Source of the DNA: Acinetobacter pseudolwoffii
Lineage (GTDB): Bacteria > Pseudomonadota > Gammaproteobacteria > Pseudomonadales > Moraxellaceae
NCBI RefSeq assembly: GCF_002803605.1
Contig: NZ_PHRG01000004.1
Span: 124,001-188,000 of the forward strand
Length of the DNA: 64,000 nucleotides
Reading direction: 5' to 3'
The translations under genes and the position numbers were made by a program. Under the pieces are notes generated by a model, which ran no database searches, was not told the origin of the DNA, and saw only the letters and a program-made list of their open reading frames with translations. Below, in pieces: positions 1-14,556 of the stretch (within the stretch, counting starts at the first letter, position 1; each line of letters starts with the position of its first letter).

Positions 1-102
1 TACCGCTTCATCTTTCACCTGTAAAGTGTTATAGCCACATCCTGTGAGGGTCAAGGTACTGGCCAGCATCAGGGTTATTAAAGATTGTTTTAATAGACGC
101 AT
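1..102 (-). CDS. LemA-like lipoprotein, N-terminal fragment (cut by window edge)
   Basis: Only the first 34 codons are inside the window; the gene runs off the left edge. The N-terminus MRLLKQSLITLMLASTLTLT is a classic lipoprotein signal, followed by the lipobox-like LTGC with the acylated Cys at residue 22. The next residues, GYNTLQVKDEAV, match the start of the mature part of LemA-family proteins, in which a Gly-Tyr-Asn stretch and a Gln-x-x-Asp-Glu-x-Val motif precede a helical, periplasm-facing domain. LemA proteins are membrane-anchored helical proteins of poorly known function. Family assignment rests on about a dozen residues and is therefore moderate; that it is a secreted lipoprotein is much surer. 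Confidence 0.6.
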   Translation of the reverse strand, partial: MRLLKQSLITLMLASTLTLTGCGYNTLQVKDEAV

Positions 103-233
103 GATGTTTATCCTCAATTATTTATTGATATTTATTTAATTAATTTGATTTTAAACAGTATTTTCTAAAGTTTTGTTACTTTTTATAATCTTTTTAATGC
201 TCCACACTTTAAAATTAAAAATTATCGAAGATG

Positions 234-256
234 AAAAAACCCGCCGTAGCGGGTGT
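234..256 (-). terminator. Rho-independent terminator after gltD
   Basis: Read on the minus strand, a 6-bp stem ACCCGC/GCGGGT with loop TACG (positions 239-254) is followed by a run of T. It lies about 30 bases beyond the gltD stop, as expected for the end of the gltBD operon. Confidence 0.85.
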
Positions 257-286
257 TCTTGAATAATATCCGTTGATCTTTAACTA

Positions 287-6263
<5,977 letters not shown>

Positions 6264-6270
6264 AGCGTAC

Positions 6271-6275
6271 CCTTC
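6271..6275 (-). promoter_or_regulatory. Ribosome-binding site that fixes the gltB start
   Basis: GAAGG on the minus strand, 7 bases upstream of the ATG at 6261-6263. It lies within the six extra codons that a GTG start at 6281 would add, so it supports the shorter gltB product. Confidence 0.7.
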
Positions 6276-6281
6276 TTTCAC

Positions 6282-6705
6282 GAAGCCTCAATAGGCTGTT
6301 AAACAATCTAAATTCTTCTCTGCGCTGCGTTGAATGGACTTTCGAAGACCGTTTTAATCAAGCAAAATTTTTCCTCTTTATTTCTTCAGCGTAGTCCTTT
6401 TTTAGACCGAATGCATAAAAAATAAAGTTTATTTTGCTGATGAATAACATAAAAATCAGGAATAAATATGACATTCATAGGTTGTCATCGAATCATTTTT
6501 CGCGCTAAAACAGGGAGATTAATTCAATCCATGCACCAATAAAGCAAATTACATGCCAATAAATAGCACGTAAATTAAAACCATACAGATGACAAAGCTT
6601 TAACAAGGATTACAGGGATACTGGTTATTTTTAATGTGTATTTTTTGCACCAAAAGCGCACATTTTTAATTAGGTCATTTTTTTGGTGCGCTATTTTAGA
6701 ACGGG
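6282..6705. other. 424-base intergenic region between gltB and the damX-like gene
   Basis: AT-rich and without a convincing open frame. It must hold the gltB promoter (minus strand), but I could not identify a clear -35/-10 pair by eye. The end near 6647-6692 contains overlapping inverted repeats, described separately. No tRNA-like or riboswitch-like structure was recognised. Confidence 0.6.
6647..6692 (-). repeat. Overlapping inverted repeats downstream of the damX-like gene, possible terminator
   Basis: Two alternative hairpins share sequence. AGCGCAC at 6655-6661 pairs with GTGCGCT at 6686-6692. GCACCAAAA at 6647-6655 pairs with TTTTGGTGC at 6681-6689. They cannot form together. The element sits 14-60 bases past the stop codon of the SPOR gene and has short T runs, so it may end the long pil-aro-damX transcript. 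The loops of 24-25 bases are long for an intrinsic terminator. Confidence 0.45.
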
Positions 6706-7584
6706 TTAGTTAAAAGGATCACTAATCTCATTGTTTTGAGGACGCGGATTACTGCCCTGAGCAGGTCGATTATTGTTATTTTGTGGTTGAGGTGTACCTT
6801 CTACAGCACTTTCAGATTTCTGTACATCAACTACATTTCCCGATGAATCACGGCGCACAATGGTGGTACTGGTAGTCGCCGCATCAGAGCTGCGCGGCTT
6901 GGCCTCAGTTTGGGTTTGCTGCTGTCTAAGTCGTACCGATTCATCTACTTTCGGCAAAGGCACATTTTTCAAACGAATTTCGTAAAGCTTTTGATTACTG
7001 GCCAATTCCTCTGAACCCAGATTATTGACCAAACCAACATATTGTTGCATTGCAACAACTTCAGGTTTGACGGATGCCGGCAGATTTAACTGTAATGTAG
7101 ATAAAGCCTGATTGGCTTGCGCCGCAGTCTTATATTGGCCATATAACAATACATATTGTTCTGGCTGATTTTCACCCGAGATTCTTAAATAAATAAAAGG
7201 TTTACGATCGGACTGTTTTTTAAGAAAACTTTTTAAAATTGCTTCATTGGTCACACGGAATAATTCAATTGCATGCTGGTTTTTCGCTTCATTGACAAAT
7301 TTGGTACCGCGAAATTCCGGCTCATGACTGGCATTCACGACGGTACGCGTATTTAGATCCAGTGGTTTCACTTCCTGAAAAAGCGCACCAAGATGGGTCA
7401 TTGTCGCTACTTTTTCCGGCTGAATCTGCAACTGAACTTCAGTTTCAGGCTTTTTTTCAATTTCGATGACATCATCTGAATCAGTCACCGCCCAAAAGAC
7501 CAAGGCAGCAAATAGGCAGCATACACCACAGACCAGCCAGAAATAATGCTGAATCTTTTGCCAAGGAGTATGTAATGCTGCCAT
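6706..7584 (-). CDS. SPOR-domain inner-membrane protein, DamX-like
   Basis: The 292-residue protein starts with a short cytoplasmic segment and one membrane helix (about residues 14-34), continues with an acidic linker, and has a SPOR-like region around residues 115-205. That region contains the typical alternation of strand-forming segments and a YVLLYGQYKTAAQANQAL stretch with the conserved Gly and Ala-rich helix. SPOR domains bind peptidoglycan stripped of stem peptides at the division septum. The tail is rich in Gln, Asn and Pro and looks disordered. It lies 10 bases after aroB, the same position damX holds after aroKB in enteric bacteria, which supports the assignment. Exact orthology to DamX is inferred from context. 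Confidence 0.7.
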   Translation of the reverse strand: MAALHTPWQKIQHYFWLVCGVCCLFAALVFWAVTDSDDVIEIEKKPETEVQLQIQPEKVATMTHLGALFQEVKPLDLNTRTVVNASHEPEFRGTKFVNEAKNQHAIELFRVTNEAILKSFLKKQSDRKPFIYLRISGENQPEQYVLLYGQYKTAAQANQALSTLQLNLPASVKPEVVAMQQYVGLVNNLGSEELASNQKLYEIRLKNVPLPKVDESVRLRQQQTQTEAKPRSSDAATTSTTIVRRDSSGNVVDVQKSESAVEGTPQPQNNNNRPAQGSNPRPQNNEISDPFN

Positions 7585-7594
7585 AAAACTAAAC

Positions 7595-8674
7595 CTATGC
7601 CTGATTGGCTAAAATTGCCTGTTTCATTAACTCGAGATCAAAGTCTCGTGTAATCACTGCTTTGCCTAATTGCTTTAATAACACCAGACGCAATTGCCCA
7701 TTCAAGACTTTTTTGTCATGGGCCATATAGGCCAGAAAATCATCCAGAGGGATTTTAGGACAAACGATAGGTAATTGGGCACGAGAAATGATTTTTTTTG
7801 TACGCTCTAAATCTTCTTGAGAAATCCAGCCCATACGCTGTGACAGATCCGCAGCCATCACCATACCGGTGGCAACAGCCTCACCATGTAGCCAGACACC
7901 ATACCCCATGTAGGATTCAATCGCATGACCAAAGGTATGACCTAAATTGAGTAAAGCACGTTCCCCTTGCTCCTTCTCATCATTGGCTACGATCCGTGCC
8001 TTATGCGCACAGGAACGATAAACAGCTTCAGCCAATAATTTCTCATCACGAGCGACCAGTGCATCCATGTTTTCTTCAAGCCAGACCAGAAATGACTCAT
8101 CGCCTAGCAGAGCATATTTAATCACTTCAGCCAAACCTGCTGAAAGCTCCCGATCAGGCAAAGTAGAAAGCTGCGACATATCGGCCAGCACCACTTGCGG
8201 TTGCTGGAAAGCACCAATCATGTTTTTACCGAGTGGATGATTAATCCCGGTTTTACCACCGACACTGGAATCGACTTGAGACAGTAAAGTCGTCGGTACC
8301 TGAATGAAGTACACGCCACGCTGGAAACATGCCGAAGCAAAACCGGCCATATCGCCAATCACACCACCACCCAGCGCAAGCACAGTACAGTCCCGGTTAA
8401 ACCCGGCTTCAAGCAGTGCATCAAAAATCAGATTCAGATGCTGGCTATCCTTATATTTTTCACCATCAGGCAGAATGCAGGTCGCAACACGTTTGTCCAG
8501 AGCCTCAATTGCAGTTTGATAACGCTGCAAATAAAGTGGTGCAATCGTAGTATTGCTCACAATCATCACTTGCTTGCCCTGAATATAGGGTGCCAATAAG
8601 GCCTGTGGATCCAGATCGCTCCCGATAAAAATAGGGTAACGACGTTCTCCGAGTTCTACATATAAGGTTTGCAT
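7595..8674 (-). CDS. aroB: 3-dehydroquinate synthase
   Basis: Second enzyme of the shikimate pathway, converting DAHP to 3-dehydroquinate with NAD+ and a divalent metal. At 359 residues it has the standard length. Recognisable signatures are the NAD-binding [11 protein letters not shown], the substrate-site region [19 protein letters not shown], the metal-ligand stretch [12 protein letters not shown] and the later HGEAVATGM histidine. It lies 28 bases after aroK and just before the SPOR gene, so aroK, aroB and the SPOR gene are cotranscribed with the upstream pilus genes. Confidence 0.97.
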   Translation of the reverse strand: MQTLYVELGERRYPIFIGSDLDPQALLAPYIQGKQVMIVSNTTIAPLYLQRYQTAIEALDKRVATCILPDGEKYKDSQHLNLIFDALLEAGFNRDCTVLALGGGVIGDMAGFASACFQRGVYFIQVPTTLLSQVDSSVGGKTGINHPLGKNMIGAFQQPQVVLADMSQLSTLPDRELSAGLAEVIKYALLGDESFLVWLEENMDALVARDEKLLAEAVYRSCAHKARIVANDEKEQGERALLNLGHTFGHAIESYMGYGVWLHGEAVATGMVMAADLSQRMGWISQEDLERTKKIISRAQLPIVCPKIPLDDFLAYMAHDKKVLNGQLRLVLLKQLGKAVITRDFDLELMKQAILANQA

Positions 8675-8702
8675 GCTTGATTAACCACTTGATTCAATGA
8701 AC

Positions 8703-9269
8703 TTAGTTTTTAGAAGTAATGAGATTGAGAATCCGCTGCGCCAGATCACGCGCAGCACCCTGATTGGTCTCAATAATATGATGCGCCACTTCCCGATACA
8801 AGGGATCACGGACTGCCAATAAATCACGTAACTTTTGTTCCGGATTTTCGACTTGGAGGAGAGGACGGTTTTTATCCCGATAGGTACGTTGCAGTTGAAT
8901 TTCAACCGGCGTATAGAGATAGACAACGATTCCTCGCTGTTTCAGATAATCCCGATTTAAGGTCTGAGTAATGGCACCACCGCCGGTGGCTAAAACCAGA
9001 TGAGGACGTGAGGTAAGGTCATTAATCACAGCAGTTTCACGGTCACGAAAACCCTGTTCCCCTTCTTTTTCAAAAATCCAGGGAATAGTCGCGCCTGTTT
9101 TACGTTCAATTTCATGATCACTGTCTAGAAATTCGCGTCCTAACAATTCTGCGAGATGTCGTCCTACTGTTGTTTTACCGGCCCCCATCGGCCCTACCAA
9201 ATAAATATTTGGTAGGGTTTCAAACTCTTTGCTTGGCAAGGAGTCACCTATTCGTTTTGTTAAATTCAA
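8703..9269 (-). CDS. aroK: Shikimate kinase
   Basis: Phosphorylates shikimate at the 3-hydroxyl with ATP. The 188-residue protein shows the P-loop GPMGAGKTTVGR (about residues 26-37), the DSDHEIERKTG shikimate/Mg-binding motif, the FRDRET substrate arginine motif and the LATGGGA Walker-B-like loop. It has about 18 extra residues before the core, with the chosen ATG directly after pilQ (6-base gap). The aroK-aroB pair behind pilQ is the common gamma-proteobacterial order. Confidence 0.96.
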   Translation of the reverse strand: MNLTKRIGDSLPSKEFETLPNIYLVGPMGAGKTTVGRHLAELLGREFLDSDHEIERKTGATIPWIFEKEGEQGFRDRETAVINDLTSRPHLVLATGGGAITQTLNRDYLKQRGIVVYLYTPVEIQLQRTYRDKNRPLLQVENPEQKLRDLLAVRDPLYREVAHHIIETNQGAARDLAQRILNLITSKN

Positions 9270-9275
9270 AATATA

Positions 9276-11441
9276 TTAATGATTTCTTGAAACACTGTCA
9301 TTAACAATTCGAGGTGTAACGAAAATCAGTAGCTCACGTTTATTATCCGACTTTAAATCTTTACGGAATAAACGCCCTACATAAGGAATATCCCCCAGGA
9401 AAGGTACCTTGGTTTGTGCATTACGGGTTTCCTGCTCAAAAATACCACCTAAGACGACTGTTTCACCATTATCAACCAAAACATTGGTAGTGATCTGGTT
9501 TTTGTTAATAGTGAGCTGTCCGGTCGGTGTCGGGTTACCCGGTGAGTCACTGGTAATATTGAGTTCCATCTGTACCTTGCCATCTGGCGTAATGCTTGGT
9601 GTGACATCCAGACTTAGCGTAGCATCAATAAATTCCGTAGTAGATACTGCATTCGCACCGCCACCCTCTGCTGACTGGTACGGAATTTGAGAACCAGAGG
9701 CAACAGTTGCTTTCTGCTTGTCCGCAGTCAGTACTTTAGGTGTAGAAATCACCTCACCGTAGCCATCTGCCTGAAGTGCAGAAAGCTCCAGATCCAGCAT
9801 AAAATCAGAAAGACTGATTAAACCAAAGGCGATACGACTTGCACCCGGGCTTGTTACGCCTAAATCCACATTCAGGTTTTGTGGACGCTGAATATCATAG
9901 GTATATCCACCGAAATCATTTTCTTCTGGTTCTCTAAGATCCCACAAGGTGGTATCACTGCCACCGACCAGAAGGCTATTATTGTTGGTAATGCCTTGTG
10001 ACAGAATCCCCCACTTCACCCCCATTTCTTTGGTGAAGTCAGTGGTGGCACGTACAATACGCGCCTCAACCATCACCTGCTTGACCTGTACATCGAGCAG
10101 ATCCACCATATTCCGGATTTTATCGATAAAAGGCTGGGTATCATTCACAATAATAGTATTGGTTCGTGCATCAATAGACACTGAACCACGTGAACTTAAT
10201 AAACTTTCTTTATCATCATTATTCGTGGTGTTACTTGAACCACCCGAACTAGATGCACCTTTATTTTGAGTGATCAGTTTTTCAATATCTGTAGCTTTAG
10301 CATAACTCAGCTGCATATATTCAGTCTGAATAGGGGCAAGTGCAACGCTCTGCTTCAAGGCTTTTGCCTCTTCCTCTTCTGCCTTAATCAATTCTGTCAC
10401 TGGTGCAATCCAGATCACATTACCATTACGGCGTTTATCCAGGTTTTTGGTTTTCAGTACAATATCCAGTGCCTGATCCCAAGGCACTTCTTTTAGGCGC
10501 AAGGTAATATTGCCTTGTACACTATCTGCTGCCACCATATTGATATCGGTAAAATCAGCCAAAAGCTGTAGTACACGACGTACTTCAATATCCTGGAAAT
10601 CGAGTGAAATTTTCTTGCCGCTATAAGCCACGGTCTTCGGACGTAGCGGACTCTTGGCTTCCGGACGTTTCAAACTAATGGTCAGCTTATTATCCGTTTG
10701 ATAAGCCATATATTCATAGCTTTCCCCGGACTGGATCGTAATCATGCCTGATCCATTTTGATTCACTGCATCCACACTCGACACAGGCGTCGCAAAATCA
10801 TTCACATTCAGACGACGGGTCAAATGCGTCGGGATCTTCGTGCCTAAGGTTCGAACAATGATTTTAGTCCCCTGCTGCTGTACATCGACCGGGGTGTTGT
10901 TGCCTGCCAAGTCAATCACCACCTGACCTTCACCTTGAGCCCCACGCTGGAAACTGATATTGCTAATTCCCTGAGCTGACTGCTGTAATACCGGTTGAGC
11001 TGTCGCGACTGGTGTGACTGAATTGATTTTCAGGATAAAGGTATTCCCTTCAACTCGCGTGGTAAAGGCACCAGCATCTGCCAGATTAACAGTCAAACGG
11101 GCACGTTGTGCATCCGAAGTCACATCGACCGAACTGGCTTCACGTGTTGCCACCGGAATATTGCTTTGCTTTAAGTTTTGTTGGGCCTGGTCAAAATCTA
11201 AAATTAGACGTGAAGGTGATTCTAATTGATAGGCCTGTGGCTGTGGTGGCAAACCATTGAACATCACCCGAATTTCAGTTCCTTGTCCAGGAAGCTGCAT
11301 AGCTACGATATTGGTCACGGCTACCTGCGCGCTGGCTGCTTGCATCACCGCAATCGCAACAGCACCCATTGAAAACTGACGAAACACACGATTCATTGTA
11401 TTAGCATCCCCAAAAATAAATTCTTTAATACTCTTATTCAT
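9276..11441 (-). CDS. pilQ: Type IV pilus secretin
   Basis: Outer-membrane channel through which the type IV pilus exits. The 721-residue protein has AMIN-type domains in the first half (for example VMFNGLPPQPQAYQLESPSRLILDF without interruption by gaps), then STN/N0 and N1 domains, and a C-terminal secretin domain with the VPFLGDIPYVGRLFR motif near the end. Two starts are possible: ATG at 11441, preceded by GGGA, and ATG at 11396, which begins MNRVFRQFSMGAVAIA and puts a normal signal peptide, ending ASA, at the N-terminus. I kept the longer form because its ribosome-binding spacing is better; the shorter makes a more typical signal peptide. It is the last of pilMNOPQ. Confidence 0.95.
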   Translation of the reverse strand: MNKSIKEFIFGDANTMNRVFRQFSMGAVAIAVMQAASAQVAVTNIVAMQLPGQGTEIRVMFNGLPPQPQAYQLESPSRLILDFDQAQQNLKQSNIPVATREASSVDVTSDAQRARLTVNLADAGAFTTRVEGNTFILKINSVTPVATAQPVLQQSAQGISNISFQRGAQGEGQVVIDLAGNNTPVDVQQQGTKIIVRTLGTKIPTHLTRRLNVNDFATPVSSVDAVNQNGSGMITIQSGESYEYMAYQTDNKLTISLKRPEAKSPLRPKTVAYSGKKISLDFQDIEVRRVLQLLADFTDINMVAADSVQGNITLRLKEVPWDQALDIVLKTKNLDKRRNGNVIWIAPVTELIKAEEEEAKALKQSVALAPIQTEYMQLSYAKATDIEKLITQNKGASSSGGSSNTTNNDDKESLLSSRGSVSIDARTNTIIVNDTQPFIDKIRNMVDLLDVQVKQVMVEARIVRATTDFTKEMGVKWGILSQGITNNNSLLVGGSDTTLWDLREPEENDFGGYTYDIQRPQNLNVDLGVTSPGASRIAFGLISLSDFMLDLELSALQADGYGEVISTPKVLTADKQKATVASGSQIPYQSAEGGGANAVSTTEFIDATLSLDVTPSITPDGKVQMELNITSDSPGNPTPTGQLTINKNQITTNVLVDNGETVVLGGIFEQETRNAQTKVPFLGDIPYVGRLFRKDLKSDNKRELLIFVTPRIVNDSVSRNH

Positions 11442-11457
11442 TGTTATTCCCTAAAAC

Positions 11458-11985
11458 TTATGGTGCCGGCCCAATCAGAACCAGACTTCGCGGACGCTCC
11501 ACATATCCTTCACGGCCATCTGGAATAATCTCAATCAAATCGATCTGCGTTGGTGTAATACCACTCACACGACCATGATTAAGCCCCATATAGCTACCAC
11601 GCTGTATCCGTTCAATCTCACCGTCCGGTGTCTGGATTAAAGCCAGAATCTGTCCGGCCTGATTACGCATGCTACCTTTCATGCTCAAGGTTTCCAGAGG
11701 ATAACTTTCTAGTGGTTGCAATTGACGTGATAAATTTGGATAAACCCGTTTCCCTGCCATAATCTTTAGCTCGGCAGCCAGAGAACTCGGTAGAAAAGGA
11801 CTTTTGATCTGATGTGCTGCATAGTTGAAGGTTTCAACTGGCATAAAATCGGGTGCAGGTTCAATCGGCAAAGGTGGCTGATTACGAATATTGGCCATTT
11901 CCTGATTGACTGCATCAATACGTGAATCGCATCCCAGCAATACCAGTCCAAGCGCTAAAACTGAAGTAATTTTAATCCTATTCAT
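11458..11985 (-). CDS. pilP: Type IV pilus inner-membrane-complex lipoprotein
   Basis: PilP links the PilNO inner-membrane complex with the secretin PilQ across the periplasm. The 175-residue protein begins with a lipoprotein signal whose lipobox LLGC puts the lipidated cysteine at residue 19. A Pro-rich linker follows, and the C-terminal beta-sandwich region contains GSMRNQAGQILALIQTPDGE and the RGSYMGLNHGRV stretch typical of the family. Its start codon overlaps the last base of pilO and the gene ends 16 bases before pilQ. Confidence 0.94.
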   Translation of the reverse strand: MNRIKITSVLALGLVLLGCDSRIDAVNQEMANIRNQPPLPIEPAPDFMPVETFNYAAHQIKSPFLPSSLAAELKIMAGKRVYPNLSRQLQPLESYPLETLSMKGSMRNQAGQILALIQTPDGEIERIQRGSYMGLNHGRVSGITPTQIDLIEIIPDGREGYVERPRSLVLIGPAP

Positions 11986-12698
11986 TACTGCGCCCCCTGA
12001 GTCGTGCTCGTACCTGCTGAAGAAGCCTCGGCATTGCCCACATAACGATAGGTTTTGGCCTTGACCACATAATCAATCACCGGAATCTCAGACTTTTTCT
12101 CTTTATTCTCAGTACCGGTAATGGTGAAATCATGCAAGGTAACAATACGCGACAAACCTGCAATACTGCTGACAAAAGAGCCAAAAGCGTGATAATCCCC
12201 AGTCGCTTCAATCGCAATGGGCTGTTCAATAAAGAACTCTTGCTTAATTTCAGGTTCCAGACGGATATTTTTAAACTTCAGACCTGAATTGACACCGCTC
12301 AGGTTAATATCCTCAACCAGACCCGGAATTTCAGTTTCCTTCGGCAATTGTTCTAATTGCTGGTTAAAACGTGCTTCCATTTCCTGAAGCTGAATCTGAT
12401 ATTGTTGTAGATTACGTAATTTTGATTCCTTTTCACGAAACTCATTCAGCAGGTTTTGTTCCTGGGCACTGGCTTGTGAAATTGATTCAATCGTACTTCT
12501 GGTCAGAGCAAAATAAATCAGCATAAATACCAAGATAACAATAAAAATCCAGCAGCTAATCTTGACTGATAAAGGCCAGCTGCCATAATTATTAGGATCT
12601 AGAGTATTGAATTGCTGAAAAAATTTCTCAACTGTCATTTTATTTTTAGGTACAGCCACGGCATCCTGGCTGAACTCATCGAATTTTTCATTACTCAT
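11985..12698 (-). CDS. pilO: Type IV pilus alignment-complex protein PilO
   Basis: The 237-residue protein has a cytoplasmic N-terminal segment, one membrane helix around residues 48-66 (SCWIFIVILVFMLIYFAL), a periplasmic coiled coil (about 70-120) and a ferredoxin-like domain. PilO pairs with PilN to form the inner-membrane part of the machine that connects the cytoplasmic PilM ring with PilP and PilQ. It overlaps pilN by 4 bases (ATGA), which implies translational coupling. Confidence 0.94.
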   Translation of the reverse strand: MSNEKFDEFSQDAVAVPKNKMTVEKFFQQFNTLDPNNYGSWPLSVKISCWIFIVILVFMLIYFALTRSTIESISQASAQEQNLLNEFREKESKLRNLQQYQIQLQEMEARFNQQLEQLPKETEIPGLVEDINLSGVNSGLKFKNIRLEPEIKQEFFIEQPIAIEATGDYHAFGSFVSSIAGLSRIVTLHDFTITGTENKEKKSEIPVIDYVVKAKTYRYVGNAEASSAGTSTTQGAQ

Positions 12699-13333
12699 GA
12701 TGATGCCCCCGGAGTGGTATTGGCTGCTTGCTGTTCTTCATTCAGTACCGGTTCAGCGATCTGATCCAGATCCACAGTCACGGTAAAGCTGCCATAAGAC
12801 TCTTCAACACGTGGAATAATCGAGCTCGGTGCCTTTTCTTTGGATTCTTCAGCCACCAGAAAGGCATTCATAAAGGCATTTCGGTACCAGGAGGAAGCTT
12901 CCAGATTACGCAGTAATTCTGCTACGGTATTTGGACTCTCGGCTCGACCTTCGATGCTAAATTTATCGCCAGTACGCTGAAACTTGGTGATGTACATATT
13001 GGCTGGTGTCACCCGTACAATTTCATCAATCAAATGTACCGCGATCGGACGTTGCGTTTGCAAGCCCTGAATCAGCTTCATCCGCTCAACAATGGCATTA
13101 CGTTGCTCTTGCAAACCTTCTAGCGCTTTTAACTGCACATCCAGATTCTGGTTGGTACTTTGAATCAGCTGATTGGCCTGTTCCTGATCCTGAAGCTTGT
13201 GATCATAATAAAACCAGGTTGAACCTGCCGCCGCCAGTCCTAAGAAAAGCGCCCCCACACAGATTGCCACGAATTCATTATTTCTTTTAATTCTTAGCTC
13301 ATCACGCCAAGGAAGTAAGTTAATCTTTGCCAT
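12695..13333 (-). CDS. pilN: Type IV pilus alignment-complex protein PilN
   Basis: The 212-residue protein begins with AKINLLPWRDE, the conserved cytoplasmic peptide (INLLPWR) that binds PilM. A single membrane helix follows (about 23-42), then a coiled-coil segment and a periplasmic ferredoxin-like domain. The start overlaps pilM by one base and the end overlaps pilO by four. The N-terminal motif makes the identification firm. Confidence 0.96.
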   Translation of the reverse strand: MAKINLLPWRDELRIKRNNEFVAICVGALFLGLAAAGSTWFYYDHKLQDQEQANQLIQSTNQNLDVQLKALEGLQEQRNAIVERMKLIQGLQTQRPIAVHLIDEIVRVTPANMYITKFQRTGDKFSIEGRAESPNTVAELLRNLEASSWYRNAFMNAFLVAEESKEKAPSSIIPRVEESYGSFTVTVDLDQIAEPVLNEEQQAANTTPGASS

Positions 13334-14391
13334 TAATCAAAACTCCTCAATGCCAAACCACATGCAACCATGAGTGATGACGCGTCATTTTCAATTTTTT
13401 TAATATCAATTTGAGGAGAAAAGCCCATTTGCAAAAATGGATTCGCGATCGTGACACGGTAACCGAGTTTTTGTTGTAATAATTTTGCCAGACCTGGAAT
13501 ATTGGCATTCCCGCCGGCCAATAAAATATGATCAATCTCATTAAACTGAGACGATGAAAAGAAGAATTGTAATGACCGCGCTGCCTGTTGCACTACGGCA
13601 TCCAGGAACGGTTCTAGCACTTCAATATCATAATCATCTGGCAAAGCACGGGTTTTTTTAGCACGCCCGGCTTCTTCAAAAGACAGACCATAACGGTTCT
13701 GAATTTCCTGAGTCAGCTGTTTGCCACCGAACACCTGCTCACGGGTATAAATAATTTTGTTGTTCTGCATGACAGACAAGGTGGTCATACTATGTCCAAT
13801 GTCTAAAATACCGACAGTATTTACCCCCATCGGCAAAGTATCCGAAAACACTTTAAAAGCATTTTCCAGCGCAAAACTTTCTACATCCGCGATCTTGGGT
13901 GTCAGTCCGGCAATTTCCAAAACTTCAGAACGTGCTTCAATATTTTCAATGCGGGTTGCCACCAACAGCACATTGACCCGGTTTGGATTGGCAAGACGGT
14001 CAGGCAGAACTTCAAAGTCCAGACTGGCTTCATCGAGTGGGAACGGAATATACTGTTCTGCATCCTCACGAATCTGAACTTCACGCTCATCATTCGACAT
14101 GTCTGCATCCATCTCGATAGTTTTGGTAATCACCATAGAGGTTGGAATGGCAAAAGCGGCATGATTCGACTGGGTGTTGGCCAAATTAATTGCACGCCCA
14201 AGGGCATCCGCGACTGCTTCCGGGTTTAAGACGTTTTTTTCAACAACACTGTTTTCCATTAATGGGACCAAAGCATAGCTCTCTACCCAGTAACGGCCAC
14301 TTTTTACAGAAAGCTCCAAAACCTTAACAGAAGTCGAACTAATATCAACTCCTATTAACCCCTTATTTGGTTTACGATATAACCTGCGCAC
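13333..14391 (-). CDS. pilM: Type IV pilus assembly ATPase-like protein PilM
   Basis: Actin/FtsA-like cytoplasmic protein that forms the ring under the pilus machine and binds the PilN tail. The 352-residue sequence has the phosphate-1 type motif GLIGVDISSTSVKVLEL near the N-terminus, a GILDIGHSMTTLSVM phosphate-2 region around residues 195-210, and the LLAGGNANIPGL adenosine-binding motif near residue 295. It is first in the pilMNOPQ-aroKB operon and is transcribed away from ponA across a 165-base divergent gap. Confidence 0.96.
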   Translation of the reverse strand: MRRLYRKPNKGLIGVDISSTSVKVLELSVKSGRYWVESYALVPLMENSVVEKNVLNPEAVADALGRAINLANTQSNHAAFAIPTSMVITKTIEMDADMSNDEREVQIREDAEQYIPFPLDEASLDFEVLPDRLANPNRVNVLLVATRIENIEARSEVLEIAGLTPKIADVESFALENAFKVFSDTLPMGVNTVGILDIGHSMTTLSVMQNNKIIYTREQVFGGKQLTQEIQNRYGLSFEEAGRAKKTRALPDDYDIEVLEPFLDAVVQQAARSLQFFFSSSQFNEIDHILLAGGNANIPGLAKLLQQKLGYRVTIANPFLQMGFSPQIDIKKIENDASSLMVACGLALRSFD

Positions 14392-14556
14392 AATATAATT
14401 CCTATTATTTTTTTGTCCCCAATTAAATCTAACTTACCAATCGATCCGATCTATAATTTTATATAGATACAATAACTCATCTAACAATATGTATATCTAA
14501 AGGATATACTGATCGGTAATTAGTTCGCCATTAGCTCTTATTAAAACTTACTTGTT

